DNA of 64,000 nt from Lutimonas saemankumensis (GCF_020171465.1 NZ_JAIUZR010000001.1:186001-250000), one strand, 5' to 3'. Counted from the stretch's first letter, positions 1 through 9,506 are shown. The notes: generated by a model not told the origin, from the sequence alone. Numbers and translations are program-made.

Positions 1-1596
1 GAATTTGCCGACCTGATAGCTATGAACGCGCTTTACCGTCCCGGACCCATGGAATATATTCCATCTTTTATTGACAGGAAACATGGAAGGGAAGAGATCA
101 AGTATGATCTTCCGGATATGGAGGAGTATCTCAAAGAAACCTATGGCATTACGGTATACCAGGAGCAGGTGATGCTGCTGTCTCAAAAACTCGCTGATTT
201 TACCAAAGGCCAGGCTGATATGCTGCGTAAGGCGATGGGTAAAAAGATATTCGCTCTGCTTGAAAAACTGAAACCACTTTTTATTGACGGAGGTAAGAAG
301 AACAATCATCCCGAAGAGGTTTTGGAGAAAATATGGAAAGACTGGGAGGCTTTTGCTGCCTATGCTTTTAACAAATCTCACTCTACCTGCTATGCCTTCA
401 TTGCCTACCAAACTGCCTATTTAAAGGCACATTATCCTGCGGAGTACATGGCCTCGGTATTGAGTAACAACATGAACGACATCAAGCAGGTGTCTTTCTT
501 TATGGAGGAATGTAAGAGGGCAGGAATTGAGGTGCTTGGGCCTGATATCAATGAATCTTACTATAAATTTTCCGTGAACAGGCAAGGTGCGGTTCGGTTT
601 GGGATGGGAGCCATACGCGGAGTAGGAGAAGGGGCTGTTCGGGCCATTGTTGATGAAAGAAAGGAAAACGGAAATTTCCGATCAATTTTTGACGTGACAA
701 AGAGAGTCGATCTAAGAGCTGCAAACAAAAAAGCCTTTGACGGACTGGTGCTCGCGGGAGCATTTGATTCCTTTCAGACAGCGAACAGGTCACAGTATTT
801 TGCATTGGATGAGAAGGGTATCACATTTATAGAGAAGGCAATAAGGTATGGAAACAAGTATCAGGAAAGTAAGAATTCGGCTCAGGTGTCATTATTTGGA
901 GAAGCTTCTGAGGTTCAGTTTGAAGAGCCTGTAATTCCTCCATGTGAACCCTGGAACGTTATGGAGAAACTTTCCAAGGAGAAAGAAATGATCGGTATTT
1001 ATATCTCTGGGCACCCGTTGGATGACTTTAAAACAGAGATCCAGTATTTTTGCAATGCCGGGGTGGAAGCTTTGCAAAAGATCAATGAACTTGAGGGCAA
1101 AGAACTGTCTTTTGCCGGCATCATTACTGATGTACAGCACAGGGTGAGCAAGAATGGAAAACCCTGGGGGCTTTTCACTTTTGAAGACTACACCGATGCG
1201 CACGAATTTAGACTTTTCAACGAGGATTATTTGAAGTTCAGACATTTTCTGATACCCAATACATTTTTATACCTAAAGACAGTTATGCGAAGGGCCTGGC
1301 AAAACGGTGACGTACGGGTTCAGATCACTGCAATTCAACAGTTGCAGGATGTTCTGGCCAAAATGGCCAAGAAGATCACTTTAAATGTTCCCATTGAAAA
1401 TATTTCTGAATCAAATATTGAAAGGTTTGATGCCGTTTTTAAAAAGCATCAGGGAAGCCAGCATTTAAATTTTATGATCATTGATCAAAAGGAAAAGCTC
1501 AAGCTAAACATGCCCAGCAGAAGTTCAAAAATAAATATTACGAAGGAACTGATTGATGAGCTCAACGAAAATGAATGGAGTTTTAAATTAAACTAA
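1..1596 (+). CDS. dnaE: DNA polymerase III subunit alpha, C-terminal part
   Basis: The reading frame is open from the first base of the window, so this is the last 531 residues of the replicative polymerase; the PHP domain and most of the palm lie upstream. The beginning shows the conserved ALYRPGPM finger-region motif of bacterial C-family polymerases. It is followed by the helix-hairpin-helix region (GMGAIRGVGEGAV) and an OB-fold around fragment residues 365-430 (LSFAGIITDVQHR onward), which in this family contacts single-stranded template. The gene converges on the Rieske oxygenase gene and the two ends overlap by 4 bases. Identity is secure; only the start is missing. Confidence 0.97.
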   Translation, partial: EFADLIAMNALYRPGPMEYIPSFIDRKHGREEIKYDLPDMEEYLKETYGITVYQEQVMLLSQKLADFTKGQADMLRKAMGKKIFALLEKLKPLFIDGGKKNNHPEEVLEKIWKDWEAFAAYAFNKSHSTCYAFIAYQTAYLKAHYPAEYMASVLSNNMNDIKQVSFFMEECKRAGIEVLGPDINESYYKFSVNRQGAVRFGMGAIRGVGEGAVRAIVDERKENGNFRSIFDVTKRVDLRAANKKAFDGLVLAGAFDSFQTANRSQYFALDEKGITFIEKAIRYGNKYQESKNSAQVSLFGEASEVQFEEPVIPPCEPWNVMEKLSKEKEMIGIYISGHPLDDFKTEIQYFCNAGVEALQKINELEGKELSFAGIITDVQHRVSKNGKPWGLFTFEDYTDAHEFRLFNEDYLKFRHFLIPNTFLYLKTVMRRAWQNGDVRVQITAIQQLQDVLAKMAKKITLNVPIENISESNIERFDAVFKKHQGSQHLNFMIIDQKEKLKLNMPSRSSKINITKELIDELNENEWSFKLN

Positions 1597-2681
1597 AGAT
1601 TCATAAAATCTGCGAGTAACCTGTGAAAATGATGAACCCCTTTTTCCTTTGAGGGTGAAAATCTTCCGGCTTTGTAAAAAGAAGAAAGCATACCCTGTTG
1701 AACATTTTCAACAACGAATTCATCTTCTCTTTCAACTTTATCTAAATCCTGACCCGCACCTTTTTCCAATTTTTCAGGATCATAAACATAGCTGATAAAA
1801 GAAACTTTTGTTCTTTCCCGGGTTAATGGCTTTACAACATTAATAGAAAGCCCCCAGGGGTAAAAGTTGAACATCATATTAGGAAACACCCAATAGTAAT
1901 AAGCCGCTACATTTTTTCCGTAGTCGATATGATCTTTAGGCAGTTCAAAGACGTCACTGGCATCATCGGCATATCCAATTTGAAGATTACAATATTTATA
2001 AATCTCCGTTGAATAGCTTCCGTAGTCCAGAACCTGATTTAAACCTTCATGGACAAAAGGAACATGAAATCCTTCCAGGTAATTATCGCAATAGAGTGCC
2101 CAGTGCGCCTGAACCAGATAATCTCGTGAAAGTGAATTGTCTAATTTGAATTCATTGATCGGTAAAAAACCAATTCTTTCTTTCATTGTGTAAATCACTT
2201 CTTTGAAATCAAATGCGGGATTCAGTCCTGTAAATAACAGAGGTCCCCACTTAACCAATGGAAATTCCCGGAGATGATCACATTCTCTTGGGAAGTTTTC
2301 AGCATCTTTAAATTCCGGCATATATTCAAACCTGCCTTTCAGATCAAAACGACGCCCATGGTACATACAGGTGAGTTTTTTTTGTTTTCCGCTTCCTAAT
2401 ACAACCAGATTTGCTCTGTGGGTACATACATTTGTCATACAATGAAGCTGATCCTCTTCATCTCTTGTCAGAACAAGAGGCTCGGTCATGAACTTATCAA
2501 GGAATACAAACGGATGAACTGATTTAGCTATTCCAGCAAGTTTTTCATCACCGACAAACTGCCATGATTTTAAGAAGATCTTTTCTTTCATGTTTTCAAA
2601 GACTTTCTCCTCTTGATAAAAACTCGATGGAAGGGTGCTCGCTTTTTTAATATCCGGATCTACAAAGAAATGATTACTCAT
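1593..2681 (-). CDS. Rieske [2Fe-2S] aromatic-ring-hydroxylating-type oxygenase, alpha subunit
   Basis: A 362-residue protein with an N-terminal Rieske domain: Cys86-x-His88 and Cys105-x-x-His108 (CTH and CMYH) would bind the 2Fe-2S cluster. The C-terminal catalytic domain has the mononuclear iron site (NYLEGFHVPFVH, His206 and His211). The length fits single-component alpha subunits such as choline or carnitine monooxygenase-like and other quaternary-amine oxygenases, which need a separate reductase; none is adjacent. It is divergent from the DDAH-like gene with a 73-bp gap, so both may act on methylated nitrogen compounds; that is inference. The substrate cannot be read from the sequence. 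Confidence 0.85.
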   Translation of the reverse strand: MSNHFFVDPDIKKASTLPSSFYQEEKVFENMKEKIFLKSWQFVGDEKLAGIAKSVHPFVFLDKFMTEPLVLTRDEEDQLHCMTNVCTHRANLVVLGSGKQKKLTCMYHGRRFDLKGRFEYMPEFKDAENFPRECDHLREFPLVKWGPLLFTGLNPAFDFKEVIYTMKERIGFLPINEFKLDNSLSRDYLVQAHWALYCDNYLEGFHVPFVHEGLNQVLDYGSYSTEIYKYCNLQIGYADDASDVFELPKDHIDYGKNVAAYYYWVFPNMMFNFYPWGLSINVVKPLTRERTKVSFISYVYDPEKLEKGAGQDLDKVEREDEFVVENVQQGMLSSFYKAGRFSPSKEKGVHHFHRLLADFMNL

Positions 2682-2754
2682 TATGGCGCTACTTTAATTT
2701 ATTGTATCATTGTTCTAATGTAGTAATTAAAATAATAATTCAGCTTTTTGAGCA

Positions 2755-3636
2755 ATGAAAAAAACTTCACATACCGAATACCTTGATCTTGAATCTGTTC
2801 TTATTAAATCTGCTGATTTAGCGTTTCTGTCTCAGGAGAAAATAGATGAGGAATGGAAAGGTCTCAATTATCTCGAAAAGCCCGACTTTGAATCAGCAAA
2901 AAAGGAATACAGAAATTTTGAGAAAATCTTCATTGAGAAAGAAATCAAAGTTTTTCACTTAACTAAAAAAAACGAGTTAAGCTTGGATTCCATATACTGC
3001 AGGGACGCCTCAATAGCCACAGATTTTGGTATGATTTTATGCAGGATGGGAAAGGCCGAACGCCAGGGAGAGCCTATAGCGCAAAAAGATTATTTTTTGA
3101 AACAAGGAATCGATGTATTAGGTTCCATAGAAGCTCCCGGAACTCTTGAAGGTGGAGATGTTGCATGGCTGGACAGGAATACACTCGCAGTGGGTCATAC
3201 TTATAGAACCAACAAGTCGGGTATTGAGCAGTTAAAATCGATGCTTGAGCCTCATGGAGTGGAGATTATGGTTGTTGAATTACCCCATTATAAGGGGCCC
3301 AGTGACGTTTTTCATCTCATGTCAATTTTTAGCCCGGTTGCGGAAAAACTGGCCGTAGTCTATTCACCGCTGATGCCCATTTATTTTAGAAATGAATTGC
3401 TGGCAAGAGGATATGAGCTTGTTGAGGTTCCTGATGAGGAATTTGATTCCATGGGTTGTAATGTTCTGTCAATTGGGCCGAAACAGTGTATTGTGGTTGA
3501 AGGAAATCCGGTTACGGAACAAAGGCTTAGAAAAAGGGGATGTGAATTATATCTCTATAAAGGAGAGCATATAAGTGTCATGGGAGGAGGCGGTCCAACC
3601 TGTTTGACCCGACCCTTAAAAAGAACCCTTAAATAG
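2755..3636 (+). CDS. Dimethylarginine dimethylaminohydrolase / amidinotransferase-family hydrolase
   Basis: This 293-residue protein belongs to the guanidino-group-modifying (pentein) family. Visible family marks are an early SIYCRDAS segment, GTLEGGDV near residues 129-136 with the acidic substrate-binding residues, a DVFHLMS segment carrying the catalytic His, and the nucleophilic Cys283 in GGGGPTCLTRPL close to the C-terminus. DDAH enzymes convert NG-methylated arginine to citrulline plus methylamine; arginine deiminase-like activity is an alternative. The protein has no signal peptide and is probably cytosolic. It starts at ATG 2755, divergent from the Rieske oxygenase gene. Confidence 0.8.
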   Translation: MKKTSHTEYLDLESVLIKSADLAFLSQEKIDEEWKGLNYLEKPDFESAKKEYRNFEKIFIEKEIKVFHLTKKNELSLDSIYCRDASIATDFGMILCRMGKAERQGEPIAQKDYFLKQGIDVLGSIEAPGTLEGGDVAWLDRNTLAVGHTYRTNKSGIEQLKSMLEPHGVEIMVVELPHYKGPSDVFHLMSIFSPVAEKLAVVYSPLMPIYFRNELLARGYELVEVPDEEFDSMGCNVLSIGPKQCIVVEGNPVTEQRLRKRGCELYLYKGEHISVMGGGGPTCLTRPLKRTLK

Positions 3637-3688
3637 TGAAATTCTTCATACTATAAATTTGTATTTTTACCCCTGTTAAAATCTTATA

Positions 3689-5041
3689 ATGAACATACAT
3701 TTTATTTCAATTGGAGGCAGTGCCATGCATAACCTTGCCTTGGCACTTCATGATAAAGGAGATTTAATTTCTGGAAGTGACGACGCAATTTTTGAACCGT
3801 CTAAATCAAGATTGGAATCTAAGGGCCTGTTACCAGATGCCATGGGATGGTTCCCTGAAAAAATACATGAGGGACTGGATGCCATAATTTTGGGAATGCA
3901 CGCCAAGGCGGATAATCCTGAATTGATAAAAGCCCAGGAATTAGGGATTCCTATTTTTTCTTATCCGGAATACCTGTATGAGCACTCCAAGAACAAAACC
4001 AGGGTTGTCATTGGTGGTTCTCATGGAAAAACAACCATTACCTCAATGATTCTTCATGTTTTGAAGTATCACAATATCGAGGTGGATTATATGGTGGGTG
4101 CACAGCTTGAAGGATTTGACAGAATGGTTCATTTGACCAACGAGAATGAAGTTATTGTTCTGGAAGGGGATGAATACCTGTCATCTCCCATAGACCTTCG
4201 TCCAAAGTTTCATTTGTATAAGGCCAATATTGCATTGATAAGTGGAATTGCCTGGGACCATATCAACGTTTTTCCCACCTATGAAAACTACGTGGATCAG
4301 TTCCGTATTTTTACTGATACGATGGTTAAAGGAGGGATTATGGTTTACAACGAAGAGGATAGAGATGTTAAAAAGGTCGTTGAGGAATCCTCAAATCAAA
4401 TTAAACGATATCCCTATAAAACCCCGGATTACACCGTTGAGGGCGGGGCGACAATTCTTGAAACCGAAGAAGGAGAAATTCCTCTCGAGATCTTTGGAAA
4501 ACACAATTTACAGAACCTGGAAGGGGCACGAGGAATCTGTTTTCATCTTGGGGTGAGTGAAGAAGACTTTTATGAGGCTATTGCGGACTTTAAAGGAGCC
4601 AGCAAAAGGCTGGAAAAAATAGGGGAAAACCGTGAAACAGTAATTTTCAAGGATTTTGCCCATTCTCCGTCCAAGGTCGAGGCAACCACGAATGCTGTAA
4701 AAGAACAGTATCCCAACAGGACTGTATTGGCCTGTCTTGAATTACATACCTATAGCTCTTTGAATGAGGAGTTTTTGAAAGAGTACCGGGGAAGCCTTAA
4801 AAAGGCAGATCAGGCTGTTGTTTTCTACTCGCCGCATGCGGTTAAGATCAAAAGATTAAAAGAAGTTAGCGAGGAACAGATCTCAAAAGCGTTTCAAAGG
4901 GATGATCTGATCATTTATACGGAACCAAAGGCCTTTAAGGACTTTTTGTTTTCAAAAAACCTTGAGAATACAGCGCTTCTTTTAATGAGTAGCGGGAATT
5001 ACGGAGGATTGGAATTTGATGAGGTAAAAGACTTGCTTTAA
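3689..5041 (+). CDS. mpl: Mur ligase family protein, Mpl-type (UDP-MurNAc tripeptide ligase)
   Basis: A 450-residue ATP-dependent Mur ligase. The N-terminus has the UDP-binding fold typical of MurC/Mpl (FISIGGSAMHNLA, residues 4-16), followed by the central ATPase P-loop GGSHGKTTITSM near residue 110 and a C-terminal Rossmann domain. Mpl recycles peptidoglycan by attaching the L-Ala-D-Glu-meso-DAP tripeptide directly to UDP-N-acetylmuramate, bypassing MurC, D and E. The N-terminal spacing and the EFLKEYRGSLKKAD region resemble Mpl more than MurC, but both belong to one superfamily. It converges on era with a 1-bp gap. Confidence 0.82.
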   Translation: MNIHFISIGGSAMHNLALALHDKGDLISGSDDAIFEPSKSRLESKGLLPDAMGWFPEKIHEGLDAIILGMHAKADNPELIKAQELGIPIFSYPEYLYEHSKNKTRVVIGGSHGKTTITSMILHVLKYHNIEVDYMVGAQLEGFDRMVHLTNENEVIVLEGDEYLSSPIDLRPKFHLYKANIALISGIAWDHINVFPTYENYVDQFRIFTDTMVKGGIMVYNEEDRDVKKVVEESSNQIKRYPYKTPDYTVEGGATILETEEGEIPLEIFGKHNLQNLEGARGICFHLGVSEEDFYEAIADFKGASKRLEKIGENRETVIFKDFAHSPSKVEATTNAVKEQYPNRTVLACLELHTYSSLNEEFLKEYRGSLKKADQAVVFYSPHAVKIKRLKEVSEEQISKAFQRDDLIIYTEPKAFKDFLFSKNLENTALLLMSSGNYGGLEFDEVKDLL

Positions 5042-5042
5042 G

Positions 5043-5924
5043 TTATTCTTTATAGCCAAAGCGTTTTAACTGACTACTCCTGCTTCGCCAGTTTTTATTT
5101 ACTTTAACATAGAGATCAAGAAAAATTTTCTTTCCAAAGAATTTTTCCAGATCCTTACGGGCTTCCATTCCTACTTTTTTTAGGGCAGATCCTTTATGCC
5201 CAATGATTATACCTTTCTGAGTGTCTCGTTCAACCATGATCACAGATCTGATTTTAATAATCCTGGCTTCTTCTTTAAATTCTTCGGTTTCAATTTCAAC
5301 CGAATAGGGAATTTCTTTTTTAAAGTGCATCAGGATTTTTTCCCGAATCGTCTCATTTACAAAAAATCGTTCCGGTTTGTCTGTTAACTGGTCTTTTGGA
5401 TAAAACGGAGGAGATTCAGGGAGAAGTTCAACAATTCGATTCATGATCGTATCGATGTTGAATTTTTCAAGAGCGGAAAGAGGGTGTATCTCCGCAGTGG
5501 GCAACTTTTCTTTCCAGTACGCTACTTGTTCTTCCAAATCTTCCTGAGTCGATTGGTCTATCTTGTTCAATAGCAGTAAAACAGGAATTTTAAGACCTTG
5601 AATCTTTTGAAAAAAAGCTTCATTTTTGAGCCCTTTTTCACCTGTTTCAACCATATACAGAATAATGTCAGCATCTTCAAAAGCTGTTTTTACAAAGTCC
5701 ATCATGGACTCCTGCAGTTCATAGGCCGGATTGATGATACCAGGAGTATCAGAAAAGACTACCTGATAATGCTTATCATTAACGATTCCAAGAATCCTGT
5801 GCCTTGTAGTCTGGGCCTTTGAGGTTATGATCGAAAGCCTTTCCCCAACCAGGGCGTTCATCAAGGTTGATTTACCTACATTGGGGTTCCCTATGATATT
5901 TACAAATCCTGCTTTATGCTTCAT
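5043..5924 (-). CDS. era: GTPase Era
   Basis: Era is a GTPase that binds the 3' end of 16S rRNA and assists 30S subunit assembly. The G1 motif GNPNVGKS is at residues 12-19 from the chosen start, the switch region TSKAQTTRHRI follows, G3 is DTPG, G4 is NKID, and a C-terminal KH domain contains GSALKKVGMEAR. The open frame extends seven codons further to 5945, but the methionine at 5924 (MKHKAGFVNIIGN) gives the usual Era N-terminus. The gene is separated by 71 bp from the NhaC gene upstream on the same strand. Confidence 0.96.
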   Translation of the reverse strand: MKHKAGFVNIIGNPNVGKSTLMNALVGERLSIITSKAQTTRHRILGIVNDKHYQVVFSDTPGIINPAYELQESMMDFVKTAFEDADIILYMVETGEKGLKNEAFFQKIQGLKIPVLLLLNKIDQSTQEDLEEQVAYWKEKLPTAEIHPLSALEKFNIDTIMNRIVELLPESPPFYPKDQLTDKPERFFVNETIREKILMHFKKEIPYSVEIETEEFKEEARIIKIRSVIMVERDTQKGIIIGHKGSALKKVGMEARKDLEKFFGKKIFLDLYVKVNKNWRSRSSQLKRFGYKE

Positions 5925-5995
5925 GACGCTTGAATTGAACTGCAAAGTTAAGCTTTTAAGGCTCTAAAGACGATAAAATATATTTATACCTTAAG

Positions 5996-7477
5996 TTAAA
6001 TAAGTGAGAATCCAAGGATCAGATACAATACAGTGGTTATCAATCCACCGATTAACGCATAGGGCAATTGAGTTCTTACATGATCAATATGGTCTGAAGC
6101 GGAGGCCATAGAAGAAATTATACTTGTATCTGAGATTGGAGAACAATGATCGCCAAAAATTCCTCCACCCAGGGTAGCAGCAATAACAAGGGTCAACTCG
6201 GCACCATGAACGTTGGCCATAGGGATGGAAATTGCCAGCATGATGGCAAAGGTTCCCCAGGAGGTTCCTGTAGAGAAAGCGATAAATGAGCTGATAACAA
6301 AAACAAGAGCAGGCAGAAATTGAGGTGATAGCCATTCTTTGGACCAGTTGGCAACAAACTGGCCCGTTCCTAAAGCGTTACAGGCATCTCCAATTGCAAA
6401 AGCAAGGAGCATTAATAGGGCCAATGGCATCAGTTCGCTTATACCCTTTAAGGTTAGGTCAACCATCTCTTTTAATTTCATGATTCCCTGAGACCTGTAG
6501 AGTAACATAGCCACGATAATCGAAGTTATTACCGCATAAAGAACTGAAGACGAACCTGACCCGTTTCCAATTGCTTTCGTTACATGATCCCAGAAGCCAA
6601 TCGAACTTTCAACCTTGGACCATCCCGTATAAGCAAGATTCACAGGCATCATGATCACCATGGTCAGTAATGGAACAACCATGTTATACGATTTAGCCTT
6701 TATTCCTTTCTTGGGTTCGTAAGACGTGATAACATCAGAAATCATTGGTTTTGAACCTTCATCCATCAACATTCCTGTTTCTTTTGTTCTTTTTTCAGCC
6801 TTTCGCATGGGGCCGATGTCTCTTTTGGTAACGATCACGATAAACAATATAACCAGGGCCAGTATTGGATAAAAGTTAAAAGCAATTGAAGACAGCATCA
6901 CCCGGAAAGGGTTTTCGATATTCTGGGTCAATAACAGGCCCATGATAAATGCACCCCAGGCGTTAAAAGGAATGAGTATCGAGGTTGGCGAGGAACTTGA
7001 ATCTGCAATATATGCCAGCTTTTCCCTTGGAATTTTTAACTTGTCAAAAACGGGCCGGTATAAGGTCCCTACGGTAAGCGAACTGATACTGGTTTCAACA
7101 AATAAAACCACGCCGGTGATCATGGCTAGCAGTTGGATCATGATTCTGCTGTATCCGCTATGTTTATTCTCAAAATACTGGATTAATTTATTCAGTTGAT
7201 TTACAAAACCTTCAACACCCCTTGAATATTGGATAAATAATAAAAGGGCTCCCACCAAGGCACTAAATATGATGGTTCTTGTATTACCTTCTGATTTGAA
7301 TACATTTACCAGGCCTTCAATTGTGGCAAGGGTTCCTTTCAGAAAGTTCCAGTCATTGATGATCAGCCATGAAAACCAGATTCCAAAAACCAGAGCAATA
7401 TATACTTGTTTGGTTCGAAGGGCTAAAATAATGGCAATTACAGGAGGTAAAACAGACAAGAAACCGTAGTCATCCAT
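5996..7477 (-). CDS. nhaC: Na+/H+ antiporter, NhaC family
   Basis: A 493-residue integral membrane protein with about a dozen hydrophobic segments. The NhaC family signature is clear in the second half: FSTGTSWGTFAIMLAI, GGGIFGDHCSPISDTS and the following HIDHV segment. The first half has the matching ADSSSSPTSILIPFNAWGAF region. NhaC antiporters expel sodium in exchange for protons and suit marine or alkaline settings. A charged cytoplasmic loop (KAEKRTKETGMLMDEGSK) lies near the middle. It could be a solute/sodium antiporter of the same superfamily, but the ion-antiporter assignment is the simplest. Confidence 0.88.
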   Translation of the reverse strand: MDDYGFLSVLPPVIAIILALRTKQVYIALVFGIWFSWLIINDWNFLKGTLATIEGLVNVFKSEGNTRTIIFSALVGALLLFIQYSRGVEGFVNQLNKLIQYFENKHSGYSRIMIQLLAMITGVVLFVETSISSLTVGTLYRPVFDKLKIPREKLAYIADSSSSPTSILIPFNAWGAFIMGLLLTQNIENPFRVMLSSIAFNFYPILALVILFIVIVTKRDIGPMRKAEKRTKETGMLMDEGSKPMISDVITSYEPKKGIKAKSYNMVVPLLTMVIMMPVNLAYTGWSKVESSIGFWDHVTKAIGNGSGSSSVLYAVITSIIVAMLLYRSQGIMKLKEMVDLTLKGISELMPLALLMLLAFAIGDACNALGTGQFVANWSKEWLSPQFLPALVFVISSFIAFSTGTSWGTFAIMLAISIPMANVHGAELTLVIAATLGGGIFGDHCSPISDTSIISSMASASDHIDHVRTQLPYALIGGLITTVLYLILGFSLI

Positions 7478-7531
7478 AAGAAAAAATTAGATTACGGTAA
7501 ATATATGAATTCTCATATTAGATCGAGTCTT

Positions 7532-8815
7532 TTATTTTTTTAGAAATGGATTTACTGCCTTGAACAGATCCTCTTCAACCTGGTAAAATGAGGTCTCTTG
7601 ACCATATTCATATTTTAATTTGCTTCCGTTAGTTATAAAAACAATTCCGCTTCGGGTCTTGGAGTCAAAATACATGTCACTCAATAGTCCATAAGCGATG
7701 CCTGGATGCCCGGACATGTTTCTGTCTTCAAATATAATATCAGATTCAGGCTTATTGGTGATATGATGAATTCCTAAGCCGAAGGATAAATAGAAATGCC
7801 CCCAGGTATCTCCGTTTTCGCCATCGAATTCCCAATGATTACCGAGCATCGTATCTACTGACTCTTTCTTTAATATTTGCCTTCCATTTGATTCTCCTTC
7901 ATTAAGGAACATCTGAATTAATTCTGCCAGGTCAAGGGCGGAGGCCCTGAGGTTGCCCTGTGGTCCGTTCAAAAATCCGTTTGTACCTAGCTGATAACCG
8001 TCGTATAACCGCTTTGATGGTTTAAGCCCTTGATAGTCGTCAACCTGTGGCGACCAATTCCCATCCTCGAAACGATAAAGCACCGCCAAGTTATTAATAT
8101 TCTCCAAGTGAGCCGGATCAAAATCGGCTTTTATCCCCATCGGTTTAAAAATGTGTTCCCTGCAATACGCATCAAAACTCAGGTTACTTACCAATTCGAT
8201 AACAGAGGCTACAATGCCCCAGCTCGCGTTCGTATAACTAAAATATGTCCCCGGAGCATTCTTTGAATAGAGATCCTCCGTAAAATAGGCCCCGTCTTTG
8301 GCGAATAATGTTTCGATTGCTAACTGATCACTGATCATTTTTCGTGAAAAGTTATAATACCCCTTCCCATCCGCTATGCTACTCGTATGGTTTAGTATTT
8401 GATATAGTGTTATTGGTATTTCAGGAAAATATGGATTCCGCAATTGCCAGCCCAGATAATCACTAACATCCCTGTGCAAATCAACCAGTCCTCTGTCCAC
8501 CAGTTGCATCAAAGCAATGGCTGTTACTGTTTTGGAAATTGATGCCACGCGAAACATGGTATTTGAATTCACCTTGGTACCATGGTTCAGATTTGCCAAA
8601 CCAAAACTTTTATTCCATTGCAGTTTACCCTCGTCTATAAGAACCACTGACATACCCATTAATTCATTCTTCTTAAATACCGCTTCCAGGGATTCATTTA
8701 TATCCGGTTCCTTTTTTGCGGGCCTGAATACTGTCGGTGCAGAGCCCTCTTTACATGATAAAACAACAAAAAAGATGTTTACAAGAACTAAAGATACTTT
8801 TAAGCTACCCTTCAT
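7532..8815 (-). CDS. Serine hydrolase, class C beta-lactamase-related lipoprotein
   Basis: A 427-residue protein with a lipoprotein signal peptide (hydrophobic stretch to residue 20, then Cys21 in VLSCKEG), so it is probably anchored in an envelope membrane facing the periplasm or outside. The catalytic fold is that of class C beta-lactamases and DD-peptidases: the SxxK motif SISK is at residues 92-95 and the YxN motif is in SYTNASWG. Such proteins are usually peptidases or esterases rather than drug-resistance enzymes. It follows nothing in an obvious operon; NhaC lies 54 bp downstream on the same strand. Confidence 0.85.
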   Translation of the reverse strand: MKGSLKVSLVLVNIFFVVLSCKEGSAPTVFRPAKKEPDINESLEAVFKKNELMGMSVVLIDEGKLQWNKSFGLANLNHGTKVNSNTMFRVASISKTVTAIALMQLVDRGLVDLHRDVSDYLGWQLRNPYFPEIPITLYQILNHTSSIADGKGYYNFSRKMISDQLAIETLFAKDGAYFTEDLYSKNAPGTYFSYTNASWGIVASVIELVSNLSFDAYCREHIFKPMGIKADFDPAHLENINNLAVLYRFEDGNWSPQVDDYQGLKPSKRLYDGYQLGTNGFLNGPQGNLRASALDLAELIQMFLNEGESNGRQILKKESVDTMLGNHWEFDGENGDTWGHFYLSFGLGIHHITNKPESDIIFEDRNMSGHPGIAYGLLSDMYFDSKTRSGIVFITNGSKLKYEYGQETSFYQVEEDLFKAVNPFLKK

Positions 8816-9077
8816 GATTTGTTCATAATTAAGGTTGAATAATGATTCTAAATTTAATTCCCGGTTCTACAAAGTTTTTTTGAAACAGGATTGTAAATAT
8901 AAACAGAACTTAATGGAATTTGAAAGACTTGAATTTACGATGCCAAACCATAAGTTTGAACAGGCAGTTTAACGACCATCACCGGGGAAGCTTTGGAAAC
9001 AAAACCACTTGCCGGGCGCCAATACTATTTTTGTTTCTCAAAATTCTTAAATGCGGGCATTGCGAATTTTTTGCAAC

Positions 9078-9106
9078 AAAAAAACCTTCCAGTTTCCTGA
9101 AAGGTT
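9078..9106 (-). terminator. Rho-independent terminator beside a tRNA remnant
   Basis: Read on the minus strand, a 10-bp stem (AACCTTTCAG / CTGGAAGGTT, one G-T wobble) closes a GAAA tetraloop and is followed by seven T. It lies just after a copy of the tRNA 3' end (9113-9126), repeating the tRNA-then-terminator order found at 9255-9362. Confidence 0.85.
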
Positions 9107-9112
9107 TTCCTA

Positions 9113-9126
9113 GTAGCGGGAGCTGG
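9113..9126 (-). repeat. Remnant of initiator tRNA 3' end
   Basis: The minus strand reads TCCAGCTCCCGCTA, identical to the T-arm and acceptor 3' side plus discriminator of the intact tRNA at 9290-9362. Nothing before it (9127-9254) folds into the rest of a tRNA by eye. It could be a decayed duplicate tRNA or the scar of an element that used the tRNA end as an attachment site. Confidence 0.6.
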
Positions 9127-9254
9127 ATTGCCTCGCATGCCCGGCGGACCTAAATGGAGTGCTTTACAAAGAAAACCATCACGAATCGCTCCGCGCTTCC
9201 TGTGGTTTTTTATTTTCTGCACATTCGAGAAGCGAACTTCTCATGTTCCGAAAT

Positions 9255-9281
9255 AAAAAAACCAGCTGAACTTCAGCTGGT
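9255..9281 (-). terminator. Terminator of the initiator tRNA
   Basis: On the minus strand a 9-bp perfect stem (ACCAGCTGA / TCAGCTGGT, loop AGT) is followed by six T. It begins 8 bases after the end of the tRNA, so it ends that transcript. Confidence 0.9.
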
Positions 9282-9289
9282 CTTCTTTG

Positions 9290-9362
<73 letters not shown>

Positions 9363-9371
9363 ATGTGGGTG

Positions 9372-9404
9372 CAAATATACAACTTATTTATAGATATAAA
9401 CAAA
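9372..9404 (-). promoter_or_regulatory. Bacteroidota-type promoter of the initiator tRNA
   Basis: The minus strand reads TTTG (9404-9401), 21 bases, then TATATTTG (9379-9372), matching the phylum's -33/-7 consensus. The -7 box ends 9 bases before the tRNA 5' end at 9362, a suitable distance for transcription start with little or no leader. Confidence 0.85.
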
Positions 9405-9414
9405 GGAAAAAGCA

Positions 9415-9448
9415 TAAAAAAAGTCAGATATTTTTGATATCTGACTTT
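9415..9448 (-). terminator. Terminator of rho
   Basis: A 12-bp perfect stem AAAGTCAGATAT / ATATCTGACTTT with a 5-base loop is followed on the minus strand by a run of T. It lies 59 bases after the rho stop codon and separates rho from the tRNA promoter. Confidence 0.93.
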
Positions 9449-9506
9449 CAATTATTTATCTGAATAATTCAAAGATTCTCAATTTCGGGCCATATGAAAT
9501 CAGCAC

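Larger units (their letters stand above)
8816..9289. other. Gene-poor gap with tRNA remnant and two terminators
   Basis: No convincing protein gene is seen in this 474-bp stretch between the serine hydrolase and the initiator tRNA. It holds two minus-strand terminators (9078-9106 and 9255-9281), a copy of the last 14-15 bases of the tRNA at 9113-9126, and a small inverted repeat GAGAAG-TTCG-CTTCTC on the minus strand near 9223-9238. A 65-codon minus-strand frame at 9025-9222 runs through these structures and is most likely not a gene. The part from 8816 to about 8910 would contain the promoter of the serine hydrolase, but no clear TAnnTTTG box stands out. Confidence 0.6.

Noticed and set aside
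9025-9222. A 65-codon minus-strand frame over the tRNA remnant
   Set aside because: It covers the tRNA 3'-end copy and a terminator hairpin; its composition follows those structures, so it is not supported as a gene.
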